A DNA stretch of 64,000 nt from Minwuia sp. (GCA_029210175.1 JARGPL010000003.1:62001-126000); one strand, 5' to 3'. Shown: positions 39,470 to 49,255, counted from the stretch's first letter. Notes: generated by a model not told the origin, from the sequence alone. Numbers and translations: made by a program.

Positions 39470-40441
39470 ATGGATTTCCTGACAATTGCGGGTTCGAATC
39501 TGACGTCGCCCATGGTGCTTTGCTTCGTGCTGGGGGTCGGGGCCGCCATGCTGCGGTCCGAACTCTCCATCCCGGAAGCGGCCGCAAAGATGATGTCGCT
39601 CTATCTGCTGTTCGCCATCGGCTTCAAGGGCGGGGCGGAGGTGGCGCGGCATGGTCTGGGACCGGATATCATCTTCGCGGTGCTGGCGGGCATAGCCCTC
39701 AGCGCACTGTTGCCGGTGATTGCCTATCTGCTGATGCGGGTGGGGACGAGACTTTCCGGCGTCGATGCGGCGGCGGTGGCCGCACACTACGGATCCATCA
39801 GCATCGTGACCTTCGTTGCGGCGACCCAGGCACTGGAAGGTGCGGGACTGATCTATGACGGCTACATGGTGGCGGTCGCAGCATCCATGGAGGCTCCGGC
39901 GATCATCGTCGGTCTGGTGCTCGCCAGCCGTCACCTGGGCAAGTCCGACCGGTCTTCCGGTGAACTGGGCCGGGAAATCCTGCTGAACGGTTCCATCGTG
40001 TTGCTGGTCGGTGCCTTCATCATCGGCTGGATCTCCGGCGACACCGGCTTCAAGACCATTGCCGGCTTCATCGACACCCCGTTCAAGGGCGTGCTCTGCC
40101 TGTTCCTACTCGACATGGGTCTGCTGGCCGGGCGGCACCTGCGGGGCAGCGCGGGCAAGCTGGGCCCGGCAACCCTGGCCGTCGGCATCTACATGCCGCT
40201 TGTCGGGGCGGCGGTGGCCCTGCCCATCGGGCTGCTGATCGGCCTGACGCCGGGCAGCCTCGCCCTGTTGCTGACCCTGGCCGCCAGCGGGTCGTACATC
40301 GCGGCCCCGGCGGCCTTGCGGATTGCCTTGCCGCAGGCAAATCCTGCAATCTACCTGACCCTGTCACTCGGCATGACCTTCCCCTTCAACCTGACCCTAG
40401 GCGTGCCGCTGTATATCGCCGTGGCAGAGGCCCTGGCATGA
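39470..40441 (+). CDS. sbtA: SbtA-type sodium-dependent bicarbonate transporter
   Basis: A 323-residue membrane protein of the SbtA family with about ten helices in two inverted halves. MDFLTIAGSNLTSPMVLCF, LLFAIGFKGGAEVARHG, VAAHYGSISIVTFVAA and LLAGRHLRG are recognisable. In cyanobacteria SbtA imports bicarbonate for carbon concentration; in heterotrophs it may feed carboxylases. ATG 39470 with AGGGGAAG is preferred over an 8-residue extension. It overlaps the next gene by four bases, as expected for the SbtA-SbtB pair. Confidence 0.88.
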   Translation: MDFLTIAGSNLTSPMVLCFVLGVGAAMLRSELSIPEAAAKMMSLYLLFAIGFKGGAEVARHGLGPDIIFAVLAGIALSALLPVIAYLLMRVGTRLSGVDAAAVAAHYGSISIVTFVAATQALEGAGLIYDGYMVAVAASMEAPAIIVGLVLASRHLGKSDRSSGELGREILLNGSIVLLVGAFIIGWISGDTGFKTIAGFIDTPFKGVLCLFLLDMGLLAGRHLRGSAGKLGPATLAVGIYMPLVGAAVALPIGLLIGLTPGSLALLLTLAASGSYIAAPAALRIALPQANPAIYLTLSLGMTFPFNLTLGVPLYIAVAEALA

Positions 40442-40770
40442 GGTACGAGACAATGATGGAGACCTTCACGCGCATCCGCATGGACATCCTGGTCGAGGCC
40501 CCGTTGAAGGCCCGCATCGCGCGGCTGCTGGATGAGGAAGGCGTGTCCGGCTACACGATCTTCTCGGCCCTCGGCGGGCGCGGGGCGGATGCGCTGTGGG
40601 CGCGCGCGGGTCACATCACGGAAGTGGGACAGATGCTGATGTTCGTCTGCATCGTCGACCAGGACCGCCGGGAACCCATTCTGGATGTCCTGATCGAGAA
40701 ATATGCCGACCAGATCGGTTTCGTGACCACGTCCGAAGTTCAGGTTATCCGCCCGACCAAGTTCAACTGA
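40438..40770 (+). CDS. SbtB-like PII-family regulator
   Basis: A 110-residue small protein of the PII superfamily: ferredoxin-like strands with MDILVEAPLKARIARLLDEE, the loop SGYTIFSALGGRGADALW and IVDQDRREPILDVLIEKY. It overlaps sbtA by ATGA, so the two are translated together. Cyanobacterial SbtB binds SbtA and cAMP/ATP to gate uptake; the C-terminal Cys pair seen there is absent here. A shorter start at 40453 (MMETFTRI) is possible. Confidence 0.8.
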   Translation: MRYETMMETFTRIRMDILVEAPLKARIARLLDEEGVSGYTIFSALGGRGADALWARAGHITEVGQMLMFVCIVDQDRREPILDVLIEKYADQIGFVTTSEVQVIRPTKFN

Positions 40771-40851
40771 TCATCGCGGGCGCTGCCGTGGCCATTTACT
40801 TGGCCCCGCGCATGTACGATGAAAGGGCATTGCTTTGAGGGAGGAACAGGC

Positions 40852-42027
40852 ATGATCGACTTCGCACTGACGGATGAACAGCAGGAACTGAAGGACCGGG
40901 TCACCCGTTTCATCGCAGACAAGATCATCCCCTTCGAACAGGATGAGCGCCGTGGCTCCCATGGTCCGTCCGACAGCCTGCGCGATGAACTGGTGGCGCT
41001 GGCCAAGTCCGAAGGGCTGTTGAGCTCTCACGTGTCCACCGAATGGGGTGGCATGGGTGCCGACCATCGCACCAAGGCCGTCATCTTCGAGGCCGCTGGC
41101 TATTCCATGCTCGGCCCCGTGGCGCTGAACATCGCCGCGCCGGACGAAGGCAACATGCACCTGCTGGATCATGTGGGCACGGAGGCGCAGAAGACACAGT
41201 ACCTGAAGCCGCTGGCTGACGGCTCCGCACGATCCATCTTCCTGATGACCGAACCGGCACCAGGTGCCGGGTCTGACCCGTCTGCCATGCAGACCATCGC
41301 CCGACCTGATGGAAACGGCTGGCGCATTTCGGGCCGGAAGTGGCTGATCACCGGGGCGGAAGGCGCGACGATCGGCATCGTCATGGCGAATACGGTCGAC
41401 GAGAAGGGCGAGAACATCGGTGCATCCATGTTCATGACCCCGCTGCCCAACCCTGCCGTGAAGGTGGTGCGGGTGCTGGACACGCTGGATTCGAGCTTCA
41501 CCGGTGGCCATGCGGAGGTCGATATCGATGACCTGCGCGTTGACGGGGATGCAGTACTGGGCGAAATCGGCAAGGGCTTCCGCTACGCGCAGGTCCGCCT
41601 GGCCCCCGCCCGCCTGACCCATTGCATGCGCTGGCTGGGCGCCGCCACGCGCGCCCATGACATTGCCACGGAATACGCCCGCGAACGGATGGCCTTCGGC
41701 AAACCGCTGATCGACCATGAAGGGGTCGGATTTCAGCTTGCCGACAATGAATTGGACATCCTGCAATCCCGACTGACGATCTGGCATACCGCATGGGTGC
41801 TGGATCAGGGGGAACGCGGTGGCCGCGAGAGCTCCATGGCCAAGGTCATCTGTTCGGAAGCGATCTACCGCACGGTGGACCGGTCGCTGCAGGTCCTGGG
41901 TGGCCGTGGCATGACCCGCGATACGGAGGTGGAGCGCATCTTCCGCGATGTGCGCGGCTTCCGCATCTATGACGGTCCGTCAGAGGTGCATCGCTGGTCG
42001 CTGGCAAAACAGCTGAAGCGCGGCTGA
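40852..42027 (+). CDS. acyl-CoA dehydrogenase
   Basis: A 391-residue flavoprotein with the three-part acyl-CoA dehydrogenase fold: N-terminal helices MIDFALTDEQQELKDRV, FAD segments FLMTEPAPGAGSDPS and ISGRKWLITGAE, and C-terminal VLGGRGMTRDTEVERIFRD with IYDGPSEVHRWSLAK. It oxidises acyl-CoA to enoyl-CoA, passing electrons to ETF. ATG 40852 has GGGAGGAAC upstream. Substrate chain length is unclear. It is convergent, with no gap, with the HCCA isomerase gene. Confidence 0.9.
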   Translation: MIDFALTDEQQELKDRVTRFIADKIIPFEQDERRGSHGPSDSLRDELVALAKSEGLLSSHVSTEWGGMGADHRTKAVIFEAAGYSMLGPVALNIAAPDEGNMHLLDHVGTEAQKTQYLKPLADGSARSIFLMTEPAPGAGSDPSAMQTIARPDGNGWRISGRKWLITGAEGATIGIVMANTVDEKGENIGASMFMTPLPNPAVKVVRVLDTLDSSFTGGHAEVDIDDLRVDGDAVLGEIGKGFRYAQVRLAPARLTHCMRWLGAATRAHDIATEYARERMAFGKPLIDHEGVGFQLADNELDILQSRLTIWHTAWVLDQGERGGRESSMAKVICSEAIYRTVDRSLQVLGGRGMTRDTEVERIFRDVRGFRIYDGPSEVHRWSLAKQLKRG

Positions 42028-42633
42028 TCACCAGCCCCCCCGCGACAGCCACTGGTCCAGCATGTCCAGCCGGTCTGCGCCCCAGAACATCTCCCCATCG
42101 ACGTCCATGGTCGGGGCACCGAAAACGCCCCGATCACCGACCGCTTCCTGGGTGAGTTCGCGCAAACGCGCCTTGATCTTCGCATCGGTCATGGCTGCCT
42201 CAGCGGCGGCTACGTCAATCCCGCATTCGGAGGCGATGGCCAGGACCACGTCCCTGTCGCCAATGAACCGGTTGTCCCTGAAATAGGCGCGGTAGGTGGC
42301 GTGCAGGAAAGTGACCGCCGCTTCCGGGTCATTGGCCTGCAGCCAGATGAAGAGCCGCGTTGCATCCAGGGCGGCGGCAGGGAACGGATCCGGCATCTCG
42401 AACGGGATGTTCCAGAGACGCGCGGAGCGGGCAAAATCGTGCACCGAATAGCGCCCCTTCGCATCATAGTGCGTCAGCGGCTTGGTCCCCTCCGCCTTGA
42501 AGGCGATGCCCAGCAGGAACGGTCGCCAGACGACGGTTCGATCATGCCGGGCGGCGAGGTCCTCGATCCGCTCGGACGCGAGGTAGGCGTAGGGGGAAGA
42601 AAAGTCGAACCAGAACCCGATCTCGGCAGCCAT
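42028..42633 (-). CDS. 2-hydroxychromene-2-carboxylate isomerase (DsbA-like, kappa GST)
   Basis: A 201-residue thioredoxin-fold protein of the DsbA/GST-kappa group. FWFDFSSPYAYLASERI holds the active-site Ser, WRPFLLGIAFKAEG is the glutathione-contact loop and DRGVFGAPTMDVDGEMFWGADRL the conserved cis-Pro region (GVFGAPTM). Family members isomerise hydroxychromene carboxylates in naphthalene breakdown or act on other ring compounds. ATG 42633 has AGGAG nine bases upstream. No aromatic pathway genes adjoin. Confidence 0.87.
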   Translation of the reverse strand: MAAEIGFWFDFSSPYAYLASERIEDLAARHDRTVVWRPFLLGIAFKAEGTKPLTHYDAKGRYSVHDFARSARLWNIPFEMPDPFPAAALDATRLFIWLQANDPEAAVTFLHATYRAYFRDNRFIGDRDVVLAIASECGIDVAAAEAAMTDAKIKARLRELTQEAVGDRGVFGAPTMDVDGEMFWGADRLDMLDQWLSRGGW

Positions 42634-42752
42634 GATCATGTACTCCTGCGCGTGGATGCGATCCCACATAGCGGAAACCTGGCGGCGGTCAATGTCGTCG
42701 CGGCTGGCGCGAAGCGGTTGCGCCTGCCCTGCCGCGCTGAAATGCTGGGCGC

Positions 42753-43445
42753 ATGAGCACCCGGTTTTCCATGATCCTTGCGGCATCGCTGTCAGCGCTG
42801 GCACTTCTGCTCGCCATCGTCCCTGCAGCCGAAGCGAAGGACTGCCCTGTTGCCGCGGAACCCGACTTCAGCGCCAGCATCGAATGGCTGGAACCGGAAC
42901 TGATCACGGATATGGCGTCCGCTGACCTGCCGGCATCACGGCGCGGCAAGCGGGGCTTTCCAGGTGCCGATCAGCGCAAGCTCGGATCCACCGAATCTTC
43001 GCTGCGGGTGCGCACCAACCTGATCGTTTCGGAACTGGAGGCCGATCGCGGCTGCTTCGCCCTGACCGAACTGGACGTGCAGATCATTGCCGGGCCGGTG
43101 AAGGTCTATGTCGCCAGCGAACTGGACAGCGATTCCTGCCCCTACGACGTGACCATGGCGCATGAGGACAAGCACGTGGAAGTCTTCCGCGACGCCGCTG
43201 ATGCGCTGCTGGCCCAGTTGCAGGACGACATGACCGCCCCGTCGCTGCAGCAGTCAATTCCCGGTCAGGACATCAATGTGGCGGTCGAACTGTTCCGGCA
43301 GGCCATCAGCGTCGTGGTCGGTGATGCACGACAGAAGGTGGATGCAGAGGCCAAACGGCGCAATGCCCGGCTGGACAGCCGCAGTGCCTATCGCGCCGAA
43401 CAGGACAAGTGCCCGATCCGCGACTGGCGCATTCCGTTCGAATGA
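42753..43445 (+). CDS. secreted protein with HExxH motif, function unknown
   Basis: A 230-residue protein with a clear Sec signal peptide (first 28 residues, ending PAAEAKDC). The mature part has four or so Cys residues and the sequence VTMAHEDKHVEVFRDAAD, in which HEDKH fits the zinc-metallopeptidase HExxH pattern. A downstream Glu that might be the third ligand is seen in AHEDKHVEVF. The overall layout recalls DUF922-type putative proteases, but I cannot assign a family with certainty. It is divergent from the HCCA isomerase gene, whose start lies 120 bases away. Confidence 0.65.
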   Translation: MSTRFSMILAASLSALALLLAIVPAAEAKDCPVAAEPDFSASIEWLEPELITDMASADLPASRRGKRGFPGADQRKLGSTESSLRVRTNLIVSELEADRGCFALTELDVQIIAGPVKVYVASELDSDSCPYDVTMAHEDKHVEVFRDAADALLAQLQDDMTAPSLQQSIPGQDINVAVELFRQAISVVVGDARQKVDAEAKRRNARLDSRSAYRAEQDKCPIRDWRIPFE

Positions 43446-43487
43446 GGGCAAGCGCGCCTGCTGCCGAGCATTCGGTCGCTTCGCCGT

Positions 43488-44510
43488 TCAGCCGTTCTCG
43501 AACCCGTCCAGAAAAGCCACCAGGTTGGCCCCCAGCTCATCACAGAGGTATCCGCCTTCCTGAATGATGGCGACAGGGCCATCGAAGCTGGAAATCGCAG
43601 CACCGGCGCGGCGGAACCCTTCCGTCGTGATCTTCAGCACGCCCAGCGGGTCGTTTTCCTGCGCGTCCAGGCCGAGCGAAAGCAGCAGTACATCCGTGCC
43701 ATTGCGGCGCAGTTCCACCAGCGAGTGATCAATCGCCTCCAGCCAGGCCTCGTCATCCGTGCCCGGAGCCTGCGGCAGGTTCAGGTTGAAACCCAGCCCC
43801 TCGCCCGCACCCCTTTCCCCCGCATAGCCAGCGAAGAAGGGATAGAAGTTGCTCGGGTCCGCATGGATCGACACGAAATAGATGTCCTTGCGGTGATAGA
43901 AGATGCCCTGGGTGCCATTGCCATGGTGTACGTCGATATCCAGTATCGCCGCCCGGTGACCGTCGCGCCGGACCCAGTCTGCGGCGATGGCAACATTGTT
44001 CAGGAAACAGAATCCGCCCGCCTGATCATGGTAGGCGTGATGCCCCGGCGGACGGCAGAGCGCATAGGCAGACGGGCTGGACTGCAGCACATCCTGTACC
44101 GCCGTGATCGCACAATCGGCAGCGACCCGCGCCGCCTCCCACGTGCCCGCACCGATGGGGCAGGCGGTGTCGGCCATGTGGTAACCGGCCTGACCGATGA
44201 TATGTTCCGGGTAATGGCCCATGTGGCGGCCCGGATGCACATTCGCGATGACTTCGGGCGAAGGGGTTGGCAGACCCTGCCAGCGACTGTGTGCGGTTTC
44301 CAGAAACCGCAGGTAGTCGATGCTGTGAATTGCCGAAATGGCGCTGTCCGGGGCCGGTTCAGGGGCCACGATCTCGTGACCTTCGGCCCGCACTGCGGCA
44401 AAAAGCCGGTCGGCCCGTTCTGGACATTCGGGGCTGGGCAAGACACGTCCGCTGGAGATGAATGACTCCGGCGCGTGCAGTTCCTGTTTCGGACTGTAGA
44501 TGACTTTCAT
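43488..44510 (-). CDS. histone deacetylase / acetylpolyamine amidohydrolase family protein
   Basis: A 340-residue arginase-fold deacetylase. CRPPGHHAYHDQAGGFCFLNN and ILDIDVHHGNGTQGIF carry the zinc ligands and catalytic His pair, and SLGLDAQENDPLG and IQEGGY complete the active site. In bacteria these enzymes remove acetyl groups from polyamines or small amides. Convergent with the HExxH protein gene (42-base gap) and divergent from a D-amino-acid dehydrogenase gene. Confidence 0.9.
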   Translation of the reverse strand: MKVIYSPKQELHAPESFISSGRVLPSPECPERADRLFAAVRAEGHEIVAPEPAPDSAISAIHSIDYLRFLETAHSRWQGLPTPSPEVIANVHPGRHMGHYPEHIIGQAGYHMADTACPIGAGTWEAARVAADCAITAVQDVLQSSPSAYALCRPPGHHAYHDQAGGFCFLNNVAIAADWVRRDGHRAAILDIDVHHGNGTQGIFYHRKDIYFVSIHADPSNFYPFFAGYAGERGAGEGLGFNLNLPQAPGTDDEAWLEAIDHSLVELRRNGTDVLLLSLGLDAQENDPLGVLKITTEGFRRAGAAISSFDGPVAIIQEGGYLCDELGANLVAFLDGFENG

Positions 44511-44533
44511 GCGCGGATGGTGGACCAGTCAGC

Positions 44534-44572
44534 AGACTCGGGCAAGAGGCTCGGGCAACAGGCTCGGGCGAG
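44534..44572. repeat. 13-base tandem repeat, three imperfect copies
   Basis: Three units AGACTCGGGCAAG, AGGCTCGGGCAAC and AGGCTCGGGCGAG lie back to back in the 74-base gap between the divergent deacetylase and dehydrogenase genes, just before the ribosome site AGGGAGACAGG of the latter. Confidence 0.6.
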
Positions 44573-44584
44573 GGAGACAGGCAG

Positions 44585-45835
44585 ATGCGGATTGTCGTGC
44601 TGGGTGCCGGTGTGATCGGCGTGACCACAGCCCATGCCCTCGCCGTGCGCGGCCATGATGTGGTTGTGATCGAGGCGGAGTCCGGCCCGGCCCTGGGCAC
44701 CAGCTTCGCCAACGGCGCACAGATCAGCCCGTCTGAGGCTGTTCCCTGGGCCTCACCGGCTGCGCTGCGTCTCGCCATGGGCTGGATGAGAAGCGGCAAT
44801 GCCCCGTTCCGGCTGAACCTGCGGGCGGAGCCGCATCAATGGGCCTGGCTGACAGAATTCGTGCGCAACTGCACTGACGCCCGCTGGCAGAGGAATGCCC
44901 CGGCCATGGTCGCGCTGGCGACCCACAGCCGTCATTGCCTGCTGGAACTGAATGACCGCTACGACATCGACTATGCCCGCGAACAGTGTGGCATCCTGCG
45001 CATCTTTCAGCGGATGGAGCAGGCGCACGCCGAACAGGCCCACATCGGTGGTGTCATGGCAGCGCACGATGTACCGCTGGAAATACTGGACGCGGATGCC
45101 TGCGTGGCCCTGGAACCGGCGCTGGCAGATGCCGTCGCCGCTGGCCGGGTCGGCGCAGGCCTGCTGGCCCCGGAGGACGAGACCGGTGACGCCCAGGCAT
45201 TCAGTGTCGGACTGGCAAGGGAAGCGGTCGCCGCGGGCGTCACATTCCGTTTTGGCGAGCAGGTGCGCCGCATCAACGCGTTCTGTGACCACGTCACCGG
45301 TGTCGTGACAGACACACGCGAGGTCCGGGCCGACCGGGTGGTGGTGGCATTGGGTACGGCATCCGTGGATCTGATGCGCAGCATCGGCGTGTCCCTGCCG
45401 ATCTATCCCGTGAAGGGTTATTCGGCGACGCTGCCCGTCAGGGGCTCCAACAGCGCCCCCCGGGTCAGCATCACCGACCAGTCCGGGCGCTTCGTCGTCA
45501 GCCGGCTGGGTGACCGGGTGCGGGTGGCTGGCAAGGCTGACATCATCGGCCACGGGCGCGACATCGATCCCGCGCGGGCTGCGAACGTGCTCGATAACCT
45601 GTTCGGCCTGTTCCCCAACGTTGGCAACCGCCACGACGCCACCGTCTGGTCCGGCCTGCGCCCGATGACGCCGAGCGGTATCCCCCTGATCGGCGAATCC
45701 GACATGCAGGGGCTGTATCTCAACACCGGCCACGGCTCCCTCGGCTGGACCATGGCCGCCGGTTCTGCCGATCTGCTGGCCGACCTGATCAGCGGCACCC
45801 GACCAAGGATCGACCCTGCGCCCTATGCGCCTTGA
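44585..45835 (+). CDS. dadA: D-amino-acid dehydrogenase small subunit (DadA-like FAD oxidoreductase)
   Basis: A 416-residue FAD-dependent oxidoreductase beginning [19 protein letters not shown] (dinucleotide loop GxGxxG). [21 protein letters not shown]-type segment ([14 protein letters not shown]), [29 protein letters not shown] and [13 protein letters not shown] are hallmarks of DadA, which oxidises D-amino acids to 2-oxo acids. Related sarcosine/glycine oxidases are the alternative. AGGGAGACAGG precedes ATG 44585. Its last 13 bases overlap the convergent panB gene. Confidence 0.9.
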   Translation: MRIVVLGAGVIGVTTAHALAVRGHDVVVIEAESGPALGTSFANGAQISPSEAVPWASPAALRLAMGWMRSGNAPFRLNLRAEPHQWAWLTEFVRNCTDARWQRNAPAMVALATHSRHCLLELNDRYDIDYAREQCGILRIFQRMEQAHAEQAHIGGVMAAHDVPLEILDADACVALEPALADAVAAGRVGAGLLAPEDETGDAQAFSVGLAREAVAAGVTFRFGEQVRRINAFCDHVTGVVTDTREVRADRVVVALGTASVDLMRSIGVSLPIYPVKGYSATLPVRGSNSAPRVSITDQSGRFVVSRLGDRVRVAGKADIIGHGRDIDPARAANVLDNLFGLFPNVGNRHDATVWSGLRPMTPSGIPLIGESDMQGLYLNTGHGSLGWTMAAGSADLLADLISGTRPRIDPAPYAP

Positions 45836-46641
45836 GGCATCCCGAAACAATGCTCCGGACCGGGGAAGCGGCGGGCGCGGACATCTTCGGCATAGGCGGT
45901 GACGGCAGCGCGGATGGTGTCGGAGCTTTCGGCGTAGCGTTTCACGAACTTCGGCATGTAGTCGCTGGCCAGACCGATCATGTCGTTCACCACCAGGATC
46001 TGGCCGTCGCAGGCGGGCGACGCACCGATGCCGATGGTGGGGATCGCGATGGTTTCGGTGATTTCCCGCGCCAGCGGCTCCACCGTGCCCTCGATGACGG
46101 CGGCGAAGGCACCGGCGTCGGTCACGGCCTTTGCGTCGGCCATCACCTTGATCGCCATCTCGGACTTGCGGCCCTGGGTCTTGAAGCCCCCCATCATGGC
46201 AACCTTCTGCGGCATCAGACCAACATGCGCCAGCACCGGAATCCCGCGCTCCACCATGAACCGGATGGTTTCGGCCATTTCCTGACCACCTTCCAGCTTC
46301 ACCGCCGCACAGCCCGTCTCCTTCATCAGGCGGACAGCGTTGCGGCAGGCCAGTTCCCGGCTTTCCTCGAAGGATCCAAAGGGCATGTCGACAACCACCA
46401 GGGCCCGCCGCGCCCCGCGCATCACGGCCTGCCCGTGCATGATCATCATGTCCATCGTCACGCCCTGCGTGGTCGGCAGGCCATGCACAACCATCCCCAG
46501 ACTGTCACCGACCAGCATGAAATCGACCAGGTCGTCGATGGCATTCGCGGTGGGATAGTCATAGGCGGTCAGCGACACGATCGGCGTACCGCCCTTGCGT
46601 GCCTTGATGCCGGGCACGGTCATCGGCTTTGTCGCAGCCAT
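45823..46641 (-). CDS. panB: 3-methyl-2-oxobutanoate hydroxymethyltransferase
   Basis: A 272-residue TIM-barrel enzyme, first step of pantothenate synthesis: transfers a one-carbon group from methylene-THF to ketoisovalerate. Motifs: [28 protein letters not shown] (metal Asp), [27 protein letters not shown] and [18 protein letters not shown] with catalytic Glu in [11 protein letters not shown]. Start at 46641 overlaps by one base the stop of the carboxymuconolactone decarboxylase-family gene, so the two are coupled. panC is not in the window. Confidence 0.95.
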   Translation of the reverse strand: MAATKPMTVPGIKARKGGTPIVSLTAYDYPTANAIDDLVDFMLVGDSLGMVVHGLPTTQGVTMDMMIMHGQAVMRGARRALVVVDMPFGSFEESRELACRNAVRLMKETGCAAVKLEGGQEMAETIRFMVERGIPVLAHVGLMPQKVAMMGGFKTQGRKSEMAIKVMADAKAVTDAGAFAAVIEGTVEPLAREITETIAIPTIGIGASPACDGQILVVNDMIGLASDYMPKFVKRYAESSDTIRAAVTAYAEDVRARRFPGPEHCFGMPQGA

Positions 46642-47057
46642 CAGTCTTCTGAGCCCCCTGCTTTCATCGCGACATCCGGATCGATGCCTTCTTCATCCAG
46701 TACCTGCCTGGCCAGGCGAAACGCCTCTACCCCTGCCGGGATTCCGCAATAGACCGCGACCTGCAACAACACCTCCCTGATCTCCAGCAGCGACGCACCG
46801 TTCTTCAGGGCGCCCTTGAAGTGCAGCTTGAATTCCTGTGGCCGGTTCAGCGCCGACAGCATCGCGAGGTTCAGCAGGCTGCGGTCGCGATGGCTCAGGC
46901 CCTCCCGCCCCCAGGCGCCGCCCCAGCAATACTCCGTCACCATGTTCTGGAAATCCTGATTGAACGCATCCGCTGCGGCCATGGCGCGGTCGACATACTC
47001 CGCACCAACAACCGACTTGCGGATCCCCAGGCCGGTATCGAAAAGGTCCTTGTCCAT
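46641..47057 (-). CDS. carboxymuconolactone decarboxylase family protein
   Basis: A 138-residue all-helical AhpD/PcaC-like protein. [35 protein letters not shown]-type [14 protein letters not shown] and [20 protein letters not shown] match 4-carboxymuconolactone decarboxylase-like proteins. It lacks the AhpD CxxC pair, so a peroxidase role is unlikely. The adjacency to panB is unusual for a ring-cleavage enzyme, and no other protocatechuate genes are near, so a different lactone or acid substrate is likely. Confidence 0.85.
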   Translation of the reverse strand: MDKDLFDTGLGIRKSVVGAEYVDRAMAAADAFNQDFQNMVTEYCWGGAWGREGLSHRDRSLLNLAMLSALNRPQEFKLHFKGALKNGASLLEIREVLLQVAVYCGIPAGVEAFRLARQVLDEEGIDPDVAMKAGGSED

Positions 47058-47103
47058 CGTGTCTCTCCTCTTCGGATTCAGGTCGACAGTTTGTCAGGTC
47101 GGG

Positions 47104-48291
47104 TCAGCGCCGCCGTTCTTCCAGTGTGATGCCAGCGGCATAGAGCTTGTCGATGGTGTCATCGTCCAGGCCGGCTTCGCGCAGGATGGCCCGGCCATCG
47201 GCACCGAAATCAGGCGGCGTCGTGCGGACACTGCCCGGCGTCCGCGACAGTTTCACGGGGATGCCGGTGCCCTGATAGTTTCCCTTTGACACGACCATTT
47301 CCCGGGCGATCGTATGCGGATGCACGGCGACATCCGGCACGGTCAGCGCTGCCCCTGCAGGTACGCCGGAACTGAGGAGCTTCGTGGCCAGTTCCATGCC
47401 GTCCCATTCGGCGCAGAGCGGCTCCAGGATCGCGTCCAGTTCATCGCGGTTCACGCTGCGGTCGGCATTGTGCAGGAAGCGCGGGTCCTTGCCCACTTCC
47501 GGCCTGCCGAGGATTTCCATCAGGCGCTGGAACTGCCGGTCGTTGCCGACCGCCAGAAACACATCCCGCCCCTTTGTGGCGAACAGGTCATAGGGATAGA
47601 TGTTGGGATGGGCGTTGCCGGTCAGCTTCGGGGCCTTGTCGGACTGGAAGAAGTTGGGCGCGTGCGGATGCTGCATGGCGATGCCGCAATCGAACAGACT
47701 GACATCCACATACTGGCCCTTGCCCGAACGCCCACGCTCCTGCAGCGCAGCCAGGATACCGATGGCGGAATAGAGGCCGGTGCCCAGATCAACCAGCGGA
47801 ATGCCGAGCCGCACCGCGCCGCTTTCAGGCGAACCGTTCACGGATATCAAACCGGTCCAGGCCTGGATCGCCGCGTCATAGCCCGGCAGGCCGCCGAACG
47901 GACCATCCCCGCCAAAGCCGGAAATGCGGCAATGCACCAGCCTGGGGAAGCGCTTCGACAGGACTTCCTCATAGCCGATGCCCCACTTTTCCAGCGTGCC
48001 GGGCTTGAAGTTCTCCATCAGCACGTCGGCGCCTTCCAGCAGCGTCATCAGCAGATCACGGCCCTCTTCCTTCGCGAGGTCGAGACCGAGAGAGCGCTTG
48101 TTGCGGTTGACGCCGGAGAAATAGGCGGACAGGCCGTCCTGGAACGGCGGTCCCCAATCGCGCACCTCATCACCCTGCGGCGGTTCCAGCTTCACCACAT
48201 CCGCACCGTGGTCCGCCAGGATCTGGGCACAGTACGGCCCGCCGAGAACCCGCGTCAGGTCAATGATCCGAAGACCGTCAAGTGCGCCCAT
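47104..48291 (-). CDS. CaiB/BaiF family CoA-transferase
   Basis: A 395-residue class III CoA-transferase. MGALDGLRIIDLTRVLGGPY, FSGVNRNKRSLGLDLAKEEG, FKPGTLEKWGIGYE and IPLVDLGTGLYSAIGILAAL are diagnostic, the last with the catalytic Asp that forms the acyl anhydride. It moves CoA between carboxylic acids, here probably succinyl- or acetyl-CoA and an unknown acid. It precedes the carboxymuconolactone decarboxylase-family and panB genes on the same strand, 46 bases away. ATG 48291 is well placed. Confidence 0.92.
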   Translation of the reverse strand: MGALDGLRIIDLTRVLGGPYCAQILADHGADVVKLEPPQGDEVRDWGPPFQDGLSAYFSGVNRNKRSLGLDLAKEEGRDLLMTLLEGADVLMENFKPGTLEKWGIGYEEVLSKRFPRLVHCRISGFGGDGPFGGLPGYDAAIQAWTGLISVNGSPESGAVRLGIPLVDLGTGLYSAIGILAALQERGRSGKGQYVDVSLFDCGIAMQHPHAPNFFQSDKAPKLTGNAHPNIYPYDLFATKGRDVFLAVGNDRQFQRLMEILGRPEVGKDPRFLHNADRSVNRDELDAILEPLCAEWDGMELATKLLSSGVPAGAALTVPDVAVHPHTIAREMVVSKGNYQGTGIPVKLSRTPGSVRTTPPDFGADGRAILREAGLDDDTIDKLYAAGITLEERRR

Positions 48292-48446
48292 GGGATGGTT
48301 TCCTCCTCAAGATTTACGCTCCGCCAGCCTGCGTCAGCCGCCCGTCCAGCGATAGGCGATGGTCAAAGGGCTTGCAAGGGGCAGACGGCTGGTGACGATG
48401 TGCCCTGCAGGGGACGGGAACGTTGAAACGAAGGGGGAGCGAGCGC

Positions 48447-49247
48447 ATGTCGGATCCAGTGCCATTCGAGGTCTATGCCATCAAGTACGCGGAGCGCGAA
48501 GCCCGGCGCGGCGATCATTTCATTGGCGGTGACCCGCACGATGCGCCGATGGACATGGACTATTTCATCTGGGCACTGGTCCGTCCGGGCAAGATCTGGA
48601 TCGTTGATACGGGCTTCGATGTGCTGGACGCGGAGCGCCGCAACCGTCGCCTCGTCAGGACGGTACGCGAAGGCCTCGCCCTGATCGGCATCGAAAGTCA
48701 TGATGTGGAAGATGTCATCATCACGCATCTGCATTACGACCACATCGGCGGGCATGCACACTTCCCGAAGGCCCGGTTTCATCTGCAGGACAGTGAAATG
48801 TCCTACGCCACGGGCCGCCAGATGACCCGACCCGCCATCAGCCATGCCTATACGGCAGATCATATCGCAGACCTGGTGCATCACGTGTTCGAAGGCCGGG
48901 TGGAGTTTCACGACGGTGCGGTGGAACTGGAGCCGGGACTGTCGATCCATCATGTCGGCGGTCACACCCAGGGTCTGCAGATCGTCCGGGCCTGGACCCA
49001 GATCGGCTGGATCGTGCTCGCGTCCGATGCCAGCCACTACTACGAGAACATGGATGCCGACCGGCCCTTCGTCATTGTCTGGAACCAGGGCGAGATGCTT
49101 GACGCGTTCCGCACCATGCGTCGCCTGGCAGATGACCCGGACTGCATTGTCCCCGGCCACGACCCGCAGGTCTTCGACCGCTATCCGACGGTCGATGGGC
49201 ACGACGGCGCGGTGATCAGACTGGATGTGAAGCCGAAGATCGGTTGA
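48447..49247 (+). CDS. MBL-fold hydrolase, N-acyl-homoserine-lactonase family
   Basis: A 266-residue metallo-beta-lactamase-fold protein. VIITHLHYDHIGGHAHFP supplies HxHxDH, IHHVGGHTQGLQIVRA another His, LASDASHYYENM the bridging Asp, and VPGHDPQVF the last His. The arrangement is that of AttM/AiiB-like lactonases, and the family name is generic: quorum quenching is not shown and other lactones or esters are equally likely. ATG 48447 with GGGGGAGCG is preferred over an 8-residue extension. It is divergent from the CaiB gene. Confidence 0.85.
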   Translation: MSDPVPFEVYAIKYAEREARRGDHFIGGDPHDAPMDMDYFIWALVRPGKIWIVDTGFDVLDAERRNRRLVRTVREGLALIGIESHDVEDVIITHLHYDHIGGHAHFPKARFHLQDSEMSYATGRQMTRPAISHAYTADHIADLVHHVFEGRVEFHDGAVELEPGLSIHHVGGHTQGLQIVRAWTQIGWIVLASDASHYYENMDADRPFVIVWNQGEMLDAFRTMRRLADDPDCIVPGHDPQVFDRYPTVDGHDGAVIRLDVKPKIG

Positions 49248-49255
49248 TCGGCGGA

